Origin: Lysinibacillus composti
GTDB lineage: Bacteria; Bacillota; Bacilli; Bacillales_A; Planococcaceae
Direction of reading: 5' to 3'
Assembly (NCBI RefSeq): GCF_016908465.1
Contig: NZ_JAFBDY010000003.1
Span: forward strand, 158,371-222,370
DNA length: 64,000 bases
This document shows, one piece after another, positions 47,172 through 56,533 of this stretch. The translations under genes and the position numbers were made by a program. Positions within the stretch are counted from its first letter, which is position 1, and every line of letters starts with the position of its first letter. The notes under the pieces were generated by a model. That model had not been told where the DNA came from. It made no database searches and worked only from the letters and a program-made list of their open reading frames with translations.

Positions 47172-48101
47172 TTAACGAGTTAAGCGATCAATGAAGGCAT
47201 TGATATGTTTGTGTGTTACATTATCGTTTACAGCAAACGTCCCGTCGCCTTTTCCAACTGTAATTTTGTTAGAAGAAAGAATTGAGACACCTTGATATGC
47301 CCAATGTTTTTTCGGAACATCCGTAAATTGTTCCGCTTCCCCTTGCAATTTTAAATCAAAAGCACCAACTAACACATATGATAATTGTCCGCGAGTGATT
47401 GGTGAACTTGGTTTAAAGTTTCCTTTTTCATCTCCGTTAAATGCTCCGATTTTATATAGTGCTGTAACTGCCCCAGCATATTTAGAATCTGGTTTTACAT
47501 CATTGAAAGGCGAATTCGTATCAGAAGTATCTAGTCCTAATGCTTCTGCAAGTTGTATTGCGACTTGACCACGTGAAGCGTAAATATTGAAATCAATAGC
47601 TGCTGATTTTACTTCAGCTACTTCAGTTGTTGAGAAATTCGCGATACGTTTTGCCCCAATATAACGACTTCCCCAATAGTACCGGTCATCAATGTTATCG
47701 ATATCTACACCTGAACTTGATGTTGCAGAAATAAATTTCCCACTTCCTAAATAAATCCCTACGTGAGAAATACCTGATCCAGAAGTGTTAAAGAATACTA
47801 GATCTCCCGCTTTTAAATTCTTTTTTGAAACAGGAGTTCCTTGTGTATATTGTGCGCGTGATGTACGCTCTAATGAATAGCCTAACTTTGAAAATACTAA
47901 TCTTGTATATGCTGAGCAATCAATTCCTGTATTTGTACTTGTTCCACCATAACGATATGGAACGCCTAAATATTGTTTTGCTGTACTTTGTAGTTCAGAA
48001 ATTGTCGCTGCTTCTACTTCATTTTCGTCTAATGCACCTATACCTGTAAATATCATGAATGATGCAAAAATTGGTAGTAACCATCTTTTCTTCAATTTCA
48101 A
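47172..48101 (-). CDS. NlpC/P60 endopeptidase with SLH repeats
   Basis: 309 residues. The order is signal peptide (to about EVEA), NlpC/P60 (about 35-155; Cys in GIDCSAYTRLV, His in GISHVGIYLG) and SLH repeats (about 165-309; GAFNGDEKGNFKPSSPITRG is one). The active-site flank has Ala where the paralogues have Gly (CSA rather than CSG). It is a wall-docked stem-peptide hydrolase. It is a close paralogue of the protein at 52917, sharing the KKRWLLPIFA signal peptide and the YYWGSRYIGAKR motif at the domain end. Confidence 0.92.
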   Translation of the reverse strand: MKLKKRWLLPIFASFMIFTGIGALDENEVEAATISELQSTAKQYLGVPYRYGGTSTNTGIDCSAYTRLVFSKLGYSLERTSRAQYTQGTPVSKKNLKAGDLVFFNTSGSGISHVGIYLGSGKFISATSSSGVDIDNIDDRYYWGSRYIGAKRIANFSTTEVAEVKSAAIDFNIYASRGQVAIQLAEALGLDTSDTNSPFNDVKPDSKYAGAVTALYKIGAFNGDEKGNFKPSSPITRGQLSYVLVGAFDLKLQGEAEQFTDVPKKHWAYQGVSILSSNKITVGKGDGTFAVNDNVTHKHINAFIDRLTR

Positions 48102-48427
48102 AACTCCTTCCAGAAAGCCCGTGCCGTTTTATTTGCTAAATATAGACTATCATAGAAAGAAGTGTTGTTATTTTTCAATTCAGTAACTATTACTATAAAA
48201 CAGAAAAGACAGAATATAGTCACTTAACTAGTAAATTTGTGCATATTCGACAGAACCATTTCCTCCAAATAATACCTCGTAATATGTTTGTAACAAGATG
48301 TGTATTATTTACCAAAAACTTAACTAATATGTGGTTGAATCTTATAGGAAATCCCATTAAGATTACAGCCATTTTTTAATATATTACTTAACAATAACAT
48401 ATTTTTTATTTAATAAAATTCCTATGT
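48102..48427. other. intergenic region upstream of the NlpC/P60-SLH gene
   Basis: About 325 AT-rich bases with the presumed promoter of the gene at 47172. No repeat, gene or riboswitch was recognised. Confidence 0.35.
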
Positions 48428-48454
48428 AAAAAGCCTTGTCATATTTGACAAGGC
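48428..48454 (-). terminator. terminator of the gene at 48461
   Basis: GCCTTGTC pairs perfectly with GACAAGGC around six bases and is followed on the minus strand by TTTTT, just past the stop codon. Confidence 0.9.
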
Positions 48455-48460
48455 AAGGAA

Positions 48461-50179
48461 TTACAGTGCATCCATATGTATTGGACCACTTGGTAAATAT
48501 TGTGTTAAATTTAGCTCTTCTAACCCGTTTTTAATTTCCTCTGTATAACCAAAATTGTTAACTGATAAATATCCAGCTTTTGAAGCAATTAACTCTTCTA
48601 CCACAGGTAAATTTGATTTGTCGATTTCACTCCATAGTCGGTAAGATTTTATTAAATCCTCTAATGTGAGATGTTGATAATCTTCTCCCACAAAGTTTCC
48701 ATCTTTATCGACTTTATACCATAGATCTCCGTTTGGACGTATCCACTTGTCCTTTTCTTTCGCAATTGCCGTTTGGATGGCTTTCGCTGTTTCCAGGTAG
48801 ATTGGTTCGTTAAAATCTTGATAAGCAATTAATAGTAAATTCATTCCACCTAAAACGTGATTCATTGACGAATGTGTTTTTTGCTTTTGCTCCTCAACAA
48901 CCGGAAAATAATCAGAAATATAATAGGATTCCTGGTCCACCGGAATGATATTTCCCTGCTTCTTTTGTGAAACTAGTAAATCTGCATAATTTCTTAATGG
49001 TTCCTTGTAATCAGGTACTTTTAACTTCTCTCCAATATTGTAATAAAATAAAGCAATCTGCTCATTAAACCGTGTATCAATAAAAGGTGCCGTAATGCCA
49101 TACAAATCTTTTAAATAGGTACTTGTCACTTCTGTTTCCCAATACTTTTGATCCTCTTTAAATTTTTCAAGATTTACGAAGGAGTTGTTAATTAGGTTTT
49201 CGAAATATCGATCGCCTTGCTGTTCGAAAAGCTCTAATGCCCTATTTTCTTTTACTAACAGCAAACTTCTCCCAAATCCTTGATAAGATTCTGGCATTGG
49301 TTCAGTCGAGCTTACCATCCGGTTATAAGGGCCTTCTGCTGTATACCACTTGTTTCGTTTTTTATAGTTGGAAGCAGATTCTATCATCCACTTGTTCATA
49401 TTTTCATCAGAACGGAAAAGCTTTTCATCTGAATCCATATACCAAGTATCAACGATGTCTTTCCCTTTTGAGGCTAATGTGTAAAAGACATATATATCTT
49501 TTCCCTTTGAATATAAAGAAATAGCTTCTTCTTCTGCGAGTAATTCCCGCATAACACTTTCTCCACCATCATCATAGCGCTGTTCCAATTCTTTAGAACG
49601 ATAAGCTTGTCCAACCATTCGTTCACCTACAAGGCCCTCACTATTTTCCATACGTAATAAACCAGTAGGATAAGTCGATAAATTATAGTTTTCTTTATCA
49701 TCAGGGTTTTTCTTTATAGGGTAACGATCGAATCGATAAATTTGAAACTTTGATAAATTAGGCTCAATTTGAAAAAGGTTGACCGTTATTTCTTTTTTTG
49801 ATGGATTATCCAATGTTGAAAAGACAAATTGATCCCCATTGGTAAATTTTCTGACCGTAACATCTAGATTTGCCCCTCGTGAACCTCCAATTTCATAGCG
49901 ATAAATCGTATCTGTTGCCATACCGTATGTAACAGTATCCTTTCCCTTTTTCTCTATTTTTTCTTCAGTTTGGATGAATAAAGGAGTTTCATCTTCTGTT
50001 ATTTGCTCGACTTTCATTTTTTTATTATCTAGAAAAAACCATTCTGAGTCTTTAAATAAGTCACTTGCCATTGCAATCGTTGAATTTCTTACGTCACTAG
50101 CAAAGCTTAAAATTAATAAGATTGAAGACACTAAAATGATGGACATGAAATAGAATTTTAGTGGTATTTTTTTTATCAT
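48461..50179 (-). CDS. membrane-anchored protein of unknown function
   Basis: 572 residues from the ATG at 50179 (GAGGT about 11 bases upstream; a GTG at 50197 overlaps that site). One N-terminal membrane anchor (about 5-27) is followed by a large extracellular part. About 45-300 is mixed and charged. About 300-572 is helical, with aromatic-rich loops such as FGRSLLLV and NHVLGGMNLLLIAYQDF, the look of an alpha/alpha-barrel found in glycan-active enzymes. I cannot name the family. It is flanked by SLH hydrolases but has no SLH repeat. Confidence 0.7.
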   Translation of the reverse strand: MIKKIPLKFYFMSIILVSSILLILSFASDVRNSTIAMASDLFKDSEWFFLDNKKMKVEQITEDETPLFIQTEEKIEKKGKDTVTYGMATDTIYRYEIGGSRGANLDVTVRKFTNGDQFVFSTLDNPSKKEITVNLFQIEPNLSKFQIYRFDRYPIKKNPDDKENYNLSTYPTGLLRMENSEGLVGERMVGQAYRSKELEQRYDDGGESVMRELLAEEEAISLYSKGKDIYVFYTLASKGKDIVDTWYMDSDEKLFRSDENMNKWMIESASNYKKRNKWYTAEGPYNRMVSSTEPMPESYQGFGRSLLLVKENRALELFEQQGDRYFENLINNSFVNLEKFKEDQKYWETEVTSTYLKDLYGITAPFIDTRFNEQIALFYYNIGEKLKVPDYKEPLRNYADLLVSQKKQGNIIPVDQESYYISDYFPVVEEQKQKTHSSMNHVLGGMNLLLIAYQDFNEPIYLETAKAIQTAIAKEKDKWIRPNGDLWYKVDKDGNFVGEDYQHLTLEDLIKSYRLWSEIDKSNLPVVEELIASKAGYLSVNNFGYTEEIKNGLEELNLTQYLPSGPIHMDAL

Positions 50180-50338
50180 CCGATTATAGTACCTCACATT
50201 TCGAGCAATTCTTCTTACACTAATAAAATGCTCTAAGGTACACCATTTAAAACCATTTTCTCAAAATTTTATTAAATTGAATTGTTCGAACTAAACTTGC
50301 TCCATAAATTGAGTAGAACCTACAAATGTTTGTGGGGG

Positions 50339-50443
50339 TTTATGTGCGAGTTTCATGACTTTATGTGCGACTTCGGGGGCTTTATGTGCGACTTAACGAA
50401 CTTTACGTGCGCTTTTCCAGACTATACGTGCGGCATACTAATT
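50339..50443. repeat. 21-bp tandem repeat array C
   Basis: Five units start at exactly 21-base intervals (50339, 50360, 50381, 50402, 50423), with the core TTTATGTGCG or its variants TTTACGTGCG and TATACGTGCG. The second half of each unit varies. The array is in the gap between the amidase 3' end and the gene at 48461. Confidence 0.85.
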
Positions 50444-50493
50444 CCAATATTCACCAGTAAAATAACATCCCCAAGTTACTATCAGCAATAAAA

Positions 50494-50522
50494 AAACCCC
50501 AAAAGCACAAAGCTTTGGAGGT
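50494..50522 (-). terminator. terminator of the amidase gene
   Basis: On the minus strand ACCTCCAAAGC pairs with GCTTTTGGGGT and is followed by seven T residues. Confidence 0.85.
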
Positions 50523-50528
50523 TTGAGA

Positions 50529-52736
50529 TTATTGTTTTTGATAGTATTTTTCAATACCGTTGTAGATCGATTGCGCAAATTTCTCAACATATGTACTGTT
50601 TACTAGTTTTGCACGATCCTCACTGTTAGAAATGAAACCTAGTTCTACTAATACAGATGGAATAATCATATTACGTACAACATAATAAGGTGTATTTCTA
50701 ACACCACGATTATCCATATTTGCATTACGAACAATTTCACTATTAATGTAAGTTGCTAGGTCGATATCTTCTTTGTACATATCGCCTGATGAAACCGTAT
50801 AGTAAGTTTCAGTTCCTTTAGCAGAAGCACTGCTTGCAGAGTTGACATGAATACTTACGAAGATTTCACCGTAATTTTTACTTGTAATATCAACACGATC
50901 TTGTAGTGTTGGGTACGTATCCCCAGTACGAGTCATTACAACTTTCGCACCTGCATCTTCAAGCTTTTGTTGTACAAGTTTTCCAACCTTCAGTACAATT
51001 GCTTTTTCATAATATGATGAGTAACCTGTTCCAGGGTCTTTACCACCGTGACCTGGGTCAAGAACAATGACGCGATCTTTTAAGACACTACCAGATTGGT
51101 TTAATAGTTTTAAATAGGATTTATGTGTATATCCTTCAATATTTCCTGAACTAATTTTTGCCCAATAACCAGATACACTATGGACAACAACACGATCACC
51201 TGTATTTAACGTACCAATTGATTTATAGCTTGAACTTGGACCCGTTCTAATTCGTAAATCATCAACTGTTACACGTCCAATAACATTACCAGAAACTGTT
51301 TCACCTGGTGATGGAGTTGGATTTGGCGTTGGTTTTTCAACTACTTCGCTAGAGACGAATTTTGCATATTTTTTATTGATATAGCCTAATTTATTATTAT
51401 ATGAAACGCCATACCAATAATTGTCTGCCTCAAATACATCTAGTACAGTACCTGCATTAACTTGTCCTAATTTGTTCGTAGTAGATGTGCCAACTTTTGT
51501 GCTTCTTACAGGTATACTTGATGTAAGTGTGGCCTGTCCAATTTTCTTACTAGCGTCTGGAGCTGGTTTTGCAGCTGGTGTTGGTTGAGCTGGTTGTTGA
51601 GGTTCTACGTCTTGACCATTCTTATTGATATAATTTGCATGTTTTTTATTGATATAACCTAATTGGTTTTTATATGAAACAGTATACCAATATGGATCTT
51701 CCTCAAAGACATATAAAACTTCACCAGTAGCTACTTTTCCTAAAACATTAGTTGGAATTGTACCATTCTTTGAACTTCTTACTGGTAAATTATTAAGTGT
51801 TACTTTTACTTGGCCAATGGCATCGTCTGTATTAGGCGCATTCACAGGTTTTTCAATTTCTTGGTTAAGAACATTTGCATATTGTTTTGATATGTAAGCG
51901 TATTGATTTTTATAAGAAACTTTATACCATCCATTTTCTTCCCCATATAAATCGAGAACTGTTCCTGCATCAACTTGTCCAATTTTATTTGTTGAAATGG
52001 ACGCATCAGCGGAACTTCTAATATTTAGATTATCAACTGTTACTTTTACTTTTCCGATTGCATCAGATGTAACACCTTGAACGTCTGGGTTTACTCTAAA
52101 TGAAGAATTCTTTGCACGTGCAAGATACATAGCAAAATCTCCACGAGTTAACGCTTTAGTTGGCTCAATTTTAGTAGTATCTCCATCTAAAATGCCGTAG
52201 TAATATAGCGCACTAATATATTTGTAATATGGGCTCGATTTAGATACATCCGTAAACGGTACGGTAGAATTAGCATACTTCGCTGTATCCAACTTAAATG
52301 CTTTTGCAAGCATGTAACTTGTTTCATTTAACGTAAAGGTATTATTCGGGTTAAACTTACCATCAGCTGATAATTCAACAAATCCCAATTTCTTTACTCT
52401 TTCAGCATATTCTGATATTGTTGTGCCAATTTTTACATCTTTAAAACTTGAACGAGATACTTTCAATGTTTGGTAACCTAACGCATTCACAACCATTATG
52501 GAAGCTTGTGTCTTTGTTACTGCATTTTCTGGCTTAAAGTAACGCGTTCCGTCAACTAAATACCCAGAAGTCACTCCCAAATCTACTAAATAGTTTACTT
52601 CATCATAGGCTTCATGTGATGAAGGAATATCTCCAAATTGAGTACTAGCGCTTGCTTTTTGTCCTCCACAGATCGAAACAGACATACATAAGACAAGCAT
52701 CCAGCTAGCTGTTTTCTTCATATTCATTTTTGTCAT
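50529..52736 (-). CDS. SLH/SH3/N-acetylmuramoyl-L-alanine amidase
   Basis: 735 residues from the ATG at 52736; ATGs at 52751 and 52727 are alternatives. After the signal peptide come three SLH repeats (about 30-225) and four bacterial SH3 domains at roughly 80-residue spacing (IGQVKVT, IGQVKVTLNNL and so on, about 230-560). Amidase_3 follows (about 565-735), with zinc ligands in VLDPGHGG, YYEKAIVL and FVSIHVNSA and the catalytic Glu in VLVELGFISN. It cleaves the MurNAc-L-Ala bond. SH3 domains probably hold peptide cross-links and SLH the pyruvylated polymer. Confidence 0.95.
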   Translation of the reverse strand: MTKMNMKKTASWMLVLCMSVSICGGQKASASTQFGDIPSSHEAYDEVNYLVDLGVTSGYLVDGTRYFKPENAVTKTQASIMVVNALGYQTLKVSRSSFKDVKIGTTISEYAERVKKLGFVELSADGKFNPNNTFTLNETSYMLAKAFKLDTAKYANSTVPFTDVSKSSPYYKYISALYYYGILDGDTTKIEPTKALTRGDFAMYLARAKNSSFRVNPDVQGVTSDAIGKVKVTVDNLNIRSSADASISTNKIGQVDAGTVLDLYGEENGWYKVSYKNQYAYISKQYANVLNQEIEKPVNAPNTDDAIGQVKVTLNNLPVRSSKNGTIPTNVLGKVATGEVLYVFEEDPYWYTVSYKNQLGYINKKHANYINKNGQDVEPQQPAQPTPAAKPAPDASKKIGQATLTSSIPVRSTKVGTSTTNKLGQVNAGTVLDVFEADNYWYGVSYNNKLGYINKKYAKFVSSEVVEKPTPNPTPSPGETVSGNVIGRVTVDDLRIRTGPSSSYKSIGTLNTGDRVVVHSVSGYWAKISSGNIEGYTHKSYLKLLNQSGSVLKDRVIVLDPGHGGKDPGTGYSSYYEKAIVLKVGKLVQQKLEDAGAKVVMTRTGDTYPTLQDRVDITSKNYGEIFVSIHVNSASSASAKGTETYYTVSSGDMYKEDIDLATYINSEIVRNANMDNRGVRNTPYYVVRNMIIPSVLVELGFISNSEDRAKLVNSTYVEKFAQSIYNGIEKYYQKQ

Positions 52737-52840
52737 GTGCCTCCCTTCCATAACTCCCTCTAGTTTATCAAATATAGAAATTAATTACACTAGACTATTT
52801 TCACATATTCGTTAAAAATCGACATCACCACCTTAAAAGA

Positions 52841-52874
52841 AAAGGAGAGTTGCGTCGCCGCAAACTCCCCTTAT
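52841..52874 (-). terminator. terminator of the NlpC/P60-SLH gene at 52917
   Basis: On the minus strand AAGGGGAGTTTGCG pairs with CGCAACTCTCCTT and is followed by TTTC. Confidence 0.75.
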
Positions 52875-52916
52875 AAAATATTAATCTATCAATTCGTCGG
52901 AAGGTTAAAAGAAGAA

Positions 52917-53819
52917 TTATTTTAAAGCTGCTGCTCTATTAATGAATACTTCTAGTTGTTTTAATGTTACATGATCATTGCTTCCAAATTTGCCATTACC
53001 AATACCCGATGTAATGCCATTTGAAGCTAAGATTGATACTGCTTCAGCAGCATAATCAGGAACGTCTGAAAATGACTTTTTCTGGTTACCTTGTTTTAGA
53101 TCAAATGCTTTCACTAAAACTAATGCAACTTGTGCACGTGTAATAGGTGAAGATGGATTATATTTTCCATTAGAATCACCAGTGAAGATCCCTTCTTCTT
53201 TCATTGCTGCAATCGCACCTGCATATTTATGTGTCGATTTAACATCAGAGAAGCCAGTTTCTGTACTTGATGTATCTAATTTTAATGCCTTCGCTAATTG
53301 GTTTCCTACCTCAGCACGAGAAGCGTATACGCTAAAATCGATTGCTGCATCTTTAACTTCAGCATCACTTAACTTTGCTACACGTTTAGCACCGATGTAA
53401 CGAGAGCCCCAGTAATAAGGATCATTAATACTATCAACTGTTACACCATCACTAGTTGCTGCACTGATCATGTTGCCATTGCCGATGTAAATTCCAACAT
53501 GTGAAACACCGCTACCGCTTGTGTTGAAGAATACTAAATCTCCAACTTGTAAGTTAGATTTAGAAACAGATGTACCTTGTTGGTATTGTCCACCTGATGT
53601 ACGGTTTAACTTCACGCCTAATTCTGCAAAGACTTTAGATGTGAATCCAGAACAATCCGTACCATTTTTAGAAGAACCACCATAAACGTATGGAGTACCC
53701 TTCCATTGTAATGCAATGTCCTTTAGTTCATCTGTCGAAGCAGCTTCAGCTTGATCATCTGGTGTAGCTGTAAATAACATAAATGCTGCGAATATTGGTA
53801 GTAACCATCTTTTTTTCAT
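52917..53819 (-). CDS. NlpC/P60 endopeptidase with SLH repeats
   Basis: 300 residues from the ATG at 53819 (AAGGAG seven bases upstream). Signal peptide, NlpC/P60 (about 30-150; Cys in GTDCSGFTSKV, His in GVSHVGIYIG), then SLH repeats to the end (KEEGIFTGDSNGKYNPSSP is one). It shares domain order, signal peptide and linker with the gene at 47172 and probably arose by duplication. The catalytic Cys here has the usual CSG context. Confidence 0.93.
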   Translation of the reverse strand: MKKRWLLPIFAAFMLFTATPDDQAEAASTDELKDIALQWKGTPYVYGGSSKNGTDCSGFTSKVFAELGVKLNRTSGGQYQQGTSVSKSNLQVGDLVFFNTSGSGVSHVGIYIGNGNMISAATSDGVTVDSINDPYYWGSRYIGAKRVAKLSDAEVKDAAIDFSVYASRAEVGNQLAKALKLDTSSTETGFSDVKSTHKYAGAIAAMKEEGIFTGDSNGKYNPSSPITRAQVALVLVKAFDLKQGNQKKSFSDVPDYAAEAVSILASNGITSGIGNGKFGSNDHVTLKQLEVFINRAAALK

Positions 53820-53936
53820 ACAAATTCTCCTTCCGACCGACACGTTCTCTCTTTTTTTAACCTGTTAATAGATTAACATAATTTATATCTTTCTAACTTT
53901 TCATTTATGTAACAGTTTTCATAGATTCTTCCAACA

Positions 53937-53990
53937 CAAAGAAAACGCTGATATATCAACGTTTCCGTGATAATCAGCGTTAATTCTGAA
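53937..53990 (-). terminator. terminator of the CAP-SLH gene
   Basis: On the minus strand AACGCTGAT pairs with ATCAGCGTT with an inner loop and is followed by TTCTTT. Confidence 0.6.
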
Positions 53991-54048
53991 AATATAGATT
54001 ACTATTTTTGTCTATTCTTGTAACATTCGTGTAACATTAGTAAGTCTT

Positions 54049-55119
54049 CTATTTACTAGCAAACAATTGAACCCAATAGATTGTCCCATCACTAGACTTC
54101 TTAATACCTACACCTAAATTCGTATATTGTGGCCGTAATATATTAGCACGATGCCCCTCAGATGCCATCCATGCCTTTACGACTTCGCTCGGTGATGGGT
54201 AATTTCTCGCAATGTTCTCTCCAAGGCTTGAGAATTCATAATCAAATAATGAAGCTAAGTCCCAAGGTTGTTCATAATAAGGTGAGTAGTGGTTGAAATA
54301 ATTACGATTCACAAAATCTCTTGCCTTAATTACCGCGATTTGTGACAAGTCTTGGTCCTCTATAAGGGCTGGTAAATCCTCTTTTTTTCGCTCTACATTG
54401 ACAAGTCTTACTACCTCAGTTGCCCACTGTTTCGAGTAATTAACTGTTTCAATGTAATGTTTTGATAAACTATCGTAAATGAGACGCTTGTCTTGTATTT
54501 TACCTTTAAATTCAAGTGCTCGGCAGATCATTACAGCTAATTGGGCTCTCGTTACATTTCGTTGAGGTGCGAAATTCACACCGTCAACTGCCCCTACTAT
54601 ACCAAGATCAGCTAATGATTCTATTTGGCTCTTTGCCCAGAAGCCTTTCTTTACATCTTTAAAATGTTTTCGGTTAACTGAGTCTGCTTCAACTTGATAA
54701 GCATTAACCATCATTATTGTAAATTGAGCCCTTGTTAAATTACTTTGGGGCTTAAATTCTTCTGTATCATTTACAATGCCTGCCTTTGCTAGTTGGCAAA
54801 CTGCATTGTAGTACGGAGCACTTGGGTCAACATCTGTAAACTTAGGTTCGTAAGTACATGCTTGATCTAGATTAAGTGAACGAGCAATTGTGAGAGCTGC
54901 CTCTGCTCTTGTTACTTTTAAATTTGGTTGAAAACTATTACTAGATGTCCCCGTCATATAATTCAATGAAGTCATTTTCATAATTTCCTTATAAGCAAAA
55001 TGAGTCTCCTTGACATCCTTATATGGAGTTTCAGCTTGGCTTGCTGCATGTGTCACCGAGACATTTGCAAATGCAAAGGCTGTAAGTAGGAAAACAACAC
55101 TTATCAATTTTTTCAACAT
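54049..55119 (-). CDS. SLH-anchored CAP (SCP/PR-1) domain protein
   Basis: 356 residues. A signal peptide is followed by three SLH repeats (about 27-200) and a CAP domain (about 235-356). The CAP part has the conserved His and Glu (FNHYSPY, SLGENIARN, then EVVKAWMASEGHRANIL). The family is widespread in Bacillaceae (for example YkwD) and its activity is unsettled. The SLH repeats put it on the wall. It has its own terminator. Confidence 0.93.
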   Translation of the reverse strand: MLKKLISVVFLLTAFAFANVSVTHAASQAETPYKDVKETHFAYKEIMKMTSLNYMTGTSSNSFQPNLKVTRAEAALTIARSLNLDQACTYEPKFTDVDPSAPYYNAVCQLAKAGIVNDTEEFKPQSNLTRAQFTIMMVNAYQVEADSVNRKHFKDVKKGFWAKSQIESLADLGIVGAVDGVNFAPQRNVTRAQLAVMICRALEFKGKIQDKRLIYDSLSKHYIETVNYSKQWATEVVRLVNVERKKEDLPALIEDQDLSQIAVIKARDFVNRNYFNHYSPYYEQPWDLASLFDYEFSSLGENIARNYPSPSEVVKAWMASEGHRANILRPQYTNLGVGIKKSSDGTIYWVQLFASK

Positions 55120-55225
55120 GCCACTTCCCCCTGTAAGTCTACTAGCAACAAGCTAATAGACGATTTATAGTTAAAATCTAGTTGATGATTGGAATACTTC
55201 AAAATAAGAATCTTAATAGTTATAC

Positions 55226-55267
55226 AAAAAAACTACCTCAAAATCAATAGAAATTTGAGACAGTTTT
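55226..55267 (-). terminator. terminator of the SLH-only gene
   Basis: On the minus strand AAACTGTCTCAAA pairs with TTTGAGGTAGTTT and is followed by a T run, 14 bases past the stop. Confidence 0.85.
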
Positions 55268-55280
55268 TGGGATTCGAATA

Positions 55281-55946
55281 TTATTCAACACTTATTACTT
55301 CTAATTCCCCACCATCTTTTGCAGATATTGACTTTACTAAAAATGTAGCCAATTGTCCTCGTGTTAAGTTTTTGTTTGGGCTAAAAGTAGTTGCAGTTGT
55401 TCCAGTTGTAATTCCATAATTTACTAGAGTCTGAATATAGCTTCTTGCATTTAGATCATTTAAACGATTTACATCTGTAAATTTCGTTTTTGTTGTTGTA
55501 GCTACTGATAGTTCAAATGCACGGGTAATCATTGTTGCCACCTGAGATCGTGTTAATGAATCATTCGGTCCAAATTTCCCATTTGTATAACCACCTACAA
55601 CTTTTAACTCTGATAAAATAGCAATCGCATGATAATACTTGTTTGATGTCGAAACATCAGGATACACAGGATTATTTGTCGCTTCTTCAGTATTTAAACC
55701 TAGTGCATTTACTATAAATTGAGCTGTTTCTCCGCGCGTTGCAAATGAATTTGGTTTAAATGATGTAGAAGTCACACCAGTCATAATCCCAGAATGATAT
55801 AAAGAAAGAATATTTTCAGAATGAGAATCACCGTCTTTTACATCATTAAATGGGTTCGTTTGGGCCTGCGTATGGAAAGGATTTAAAATCGTCAAACCAA
55901 TGGCAATGGTCGAAGCAAGTATAACCGCCGCTACTTTTTTAAACAT
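55281..55946 (-). CDS. small secreted protein of three SLH repeats
   Basis: 221 residues. A signal peptide (to about TQAQ) is followed only by three SLH repeats (about 32-90, 92-150, 155-212). Examples are YHSGIMTGVTSTSFKPN and LKVVGGYTNGKFGPN. With no effector domain it may be an S-layer filler, a competitor for polymer sites or a truncated relic; it has a normal start and terminator. It ends in an acidic tail. Confidence 0.92.
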   Translation of the reverse strand: MFKKVAAVILASTIAIGLTILNPFHTQAQTNPFNDVKDGDSHSENILSLYHSGIMTGVTSTSFKPNSFATRGETAQFIVNALGLNTEEATNNPVYPDVSTSNKYYHAIAILSELKVVGGYTNGKFGPNDSLTRSQVATMITRAFELSVATTTKTKFTDVNRLNDLNARSYIQTLVNYGITTGTTATTFSPNKNLTRGQLATFLVKSISAKDGGELEVISVE

Positions 55947-56067
55947 AGTAAGCTCTCTCCTATTGTGCTTTTATATTATTATAACGTTTTATAGGCATTA
56001 ATAGTTACATATATTTCATTATTTTCTCGTATTAAATACTATACAAAATAAGTAAATGAACATAGTA

Positions 56068-56097
56068 AAACCTCCAAATTGGAGAATTTGGAGGTTT
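56068..56097 (-). terminator. terminator of the GtrII-GtrB-GtrA operon
   Basis: On the minus strand AAACCTCCAAATT pairs with AATTTGGAGGTTT and is followed by a short T stretch, 17 bases past gtrA. Confidence 0.8.
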
Positions 56098-56113
56098 ATT
56101 AATAGAGAAATAT

Positions 56114-56533
56114 TTATTCTTTAAATGCAAAAAATCGCTGACCTAAATAATTTAATGCTGTAAAGAAAACCATCCCAACAAACATGGCAACGTTTTCCTG
56201 AACCTTATGACTTGCATTCATCAACATAAAGATCGTTAATGGTTTAGCTAAACCATATGCTACGAGGTAACAAATCGCAATATTAATAGCAAACTTTACT
56301 AAAGATTTTAAAGACGCGCCTTTTTGTTGAAATGTGAAATATTTATTTAAAAAGTAACTTAAGATACTCGTTAAAATATAATTTGAAGCGGAAGATACCC
56401 AATACGAAAGACCAACTAAGTTGTACAAACCAAACATAATGGATGTACCAACAATGGTGTTAATGATTCCTACTAGAATAAACTTCCAAAATTTCGCATC
56501 AAATAAAGTTAAAAGCTTTGTCCAATTATTCAT
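56114..56533 (-). CDS. gtrA: GtrA-family flippase-like membrane protein
   Basis: 139 residues from the ATG at 56533; an earlier start would lie deep in the preceding gene. Four membrane helices match the GtrA family (FILVGIINTIVGTSIMFGLY, then ILSYFLNKYFTF). GtrA proteins are thought to flip undecaprenyl-phosphate-glucose outward. The start overlaps the end of the GT2 gene by 8 bases. With gtrB- and gtrII-type genes upstream it makes a complete glucosylation set. Confidence 0.92.
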   Translation of the reverse strand: MNNWTKLLTLFDAKFWKFILVGIINTIVGTSIMFGLYNLVGLSYWVSSASNYILTSILSYFLNKYFTFQQKGASLKSLVKFAINIAICYLVAYGLAKPLTIFMLMNASHKVQENVAMFVGMVFFTALNYLGQRFFAFKE

